From the NCBI RefSeq assembly GCF_010078385.1, contig NZ_SIJC01000004.1, positions 1 to 64,000 on the forward strand: DNA of 64,000 bases, read 5' to 3'. The notes beneath the pieces are model-generated. The model was not told where the DNA came from and did no database searches. It saw nothing but the letters and a program-made list of their open reading frames with translations. Shown here piece by piece: positions 63,687-64,000 of this stretch (position 1 is its first letter; every line of letters starts with the position of its first letter). Made by a program: the position numbers and the translations under genes. The stretch is from Chengkuizengella sediminis. GTDB lineage: Bacteria; Bacillota; Bacilli; Paenibacillales; KCTC-33759.

Positions 63687-64000
63687 TTAAATATTTAACC
63701 ACTTTATCAAATCTTTCACCATACTTAGTGTAATGACATGGTTTGTATTTTCATAAATAAATAAATCAACATCCTCTCTTTTTTTAATTTCAGTTAGATA
63801 TAAATAATAATCTTTCTGCCCATCAATAGATACAGTAGTATCAGAATCTCCATGCATTAGTAATACTGGTGCAGAACAGTTTTCAAACTGTACAGGATCA
63901 TACCTTTTTAATAGATTATATTCAACTGTAGATAATTCAGGTCGTTCCACTTGTTTTCTAAAAATCTGTTCTGATAAAACAAATGATCCTGAACCATTTA
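63687..64000 (-). CDS. Alpha/beta hydrolase (S9/dienelactone hydrolase type), C-terminal part
   Basis: The frame is open to the window edge (NGSGSFVLSEQIFRKQVERPEL...), so at least 104 residues of the C-terminal part are present and the start lies outside. The catalytic Asp is in LLMHGDSDTTV and the His in NTNHVI, typical of acyl-aminoacyl peptidase/esterase enzymes. The nucleophile Ser must lie beyond the edge. Family clear, substrate not. Confidence 0.8.
   Translation of the reverse strand, partial: NGSGSFVLSEQIFRKQVERPELSTVEYNLLKRYDPVQFENCSAPVLLMHGDSDTTVSIDGQKDYYLYLTEIKKREDVDLFIYENTNHVITLSMVKDLIKWLNI

Noticed and set aside
1-64000. Searched for CRISPR arrays, prophage genes, tRNA genes and multi-gene defence or secondary-metabolite clusters
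   Set aside because: No regularly spaced repeats, phage structural genes or tRNA-like cloverleafs with recognisable T-loops were found; the only mobile gene is tnpB.

Overview
The window reads as chromosomal DNA of a low-GC, endospore-forming member of the Bacillales (Bacillaceae/Paenibacillaceae grade). The grounds are AT-rich composition, strong AGGAGG-type ribosome binding sites, a CotY/CotZ-type spore coat protein, a purine riboswitch ahead of a PbuG-type permease, and the gene order yeaC-yeaD-yebA-guaA-pbuG known from Bacillus subtilis. Species cannot be fixed from sequence alone. The left edge is the 5' end of a 16S rRNA gene running out of the window on the minus strand.

Layout. 1-0.5 kb: 16S 5' end, leader and promoter. 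0.5-10 kb: manA, then a minus-strand housekeeping block (MoxR ATPase, DUF58 and transglutaminase membrane proteins, GMP synthase, riboswitch-controlled purine permease) and a Bcp peroxiredoxin. 10-15.5 kb: an OmpR/EnvZ-type two-component system and a three-gene ABC-2 exporter. 15.7-23.3 kb: an LCP cell-wall protein overlapping hemL, then a 4.5-kb glutamate synthase large subunit with an elaborate hairpin-rich upstream region. 23.3-43.6 kb: an accessory zone of small, strain-variable genes (GNATs, DUF4180 copies, SUMF1-like, Vps62-like, TetR/dehydrogenase, 2OG oxygenase, MFS and CPBP protease, SelO, P1 peptidase) mixed with decaying genes and one TnpB-only insertion element. 43.8-49.2 kb: a MalT/LuxR-type regulator divergent from an acetoacetate decarboxylase-like/ketopantoate reductase-like pair. 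49.5-57.8 kb: a proline dehydrogenase-like gene divergent from a MocR regulator, then htpG, a LysM-bearing secreted nucleotidase and a BioC-like methyltransferase. 57.9-60.5 kb: a second ABC-2 exporter paralogous to the first. 60.5-64 kb: a gene relic, a lipoprotein, an O-methyltransferase, a MerR-methyltransferase fusion and a hydrolase cut by the window edge.

Functional links. guaA and pbuG join GMP synthesis to purine uptake, the latter under a guanine-type (C74) aptamer followed by an intrinsic terminator. The TetR gene and the dehydrogenase diverge from a region where two palindromes cover both core promoters. A perfect MerR-type promoter (19-bp spacer filled by a 16-bp palindrome) drives an NTF2-like protein although no MerR gene lies beside it. 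The TnpB element sits between two truncated genes and its right end leads directly into the remnant of one of them.

Most notable for follow-up: (i) the hairpin array at 18.32-18.49 kb with repeated AGGA loops on the minus strand; (ii) an 8-bp hairpin between the gltB Shine-Dalgarno and its start codon that would set the spacing only when folded; (iii) the uncharacterised MalT-like/decarboxylase/reductase locus; (iv) the orphan MerR-type promoter; (v) the TnpB insertion with its native guide; (vi) several small genes caught in the act of internal deletion. I found no CRISPR array, prophage or obvious multi-gene defence island. All start-site changes, families and motifs below come from reading the sequence; no database search was run.
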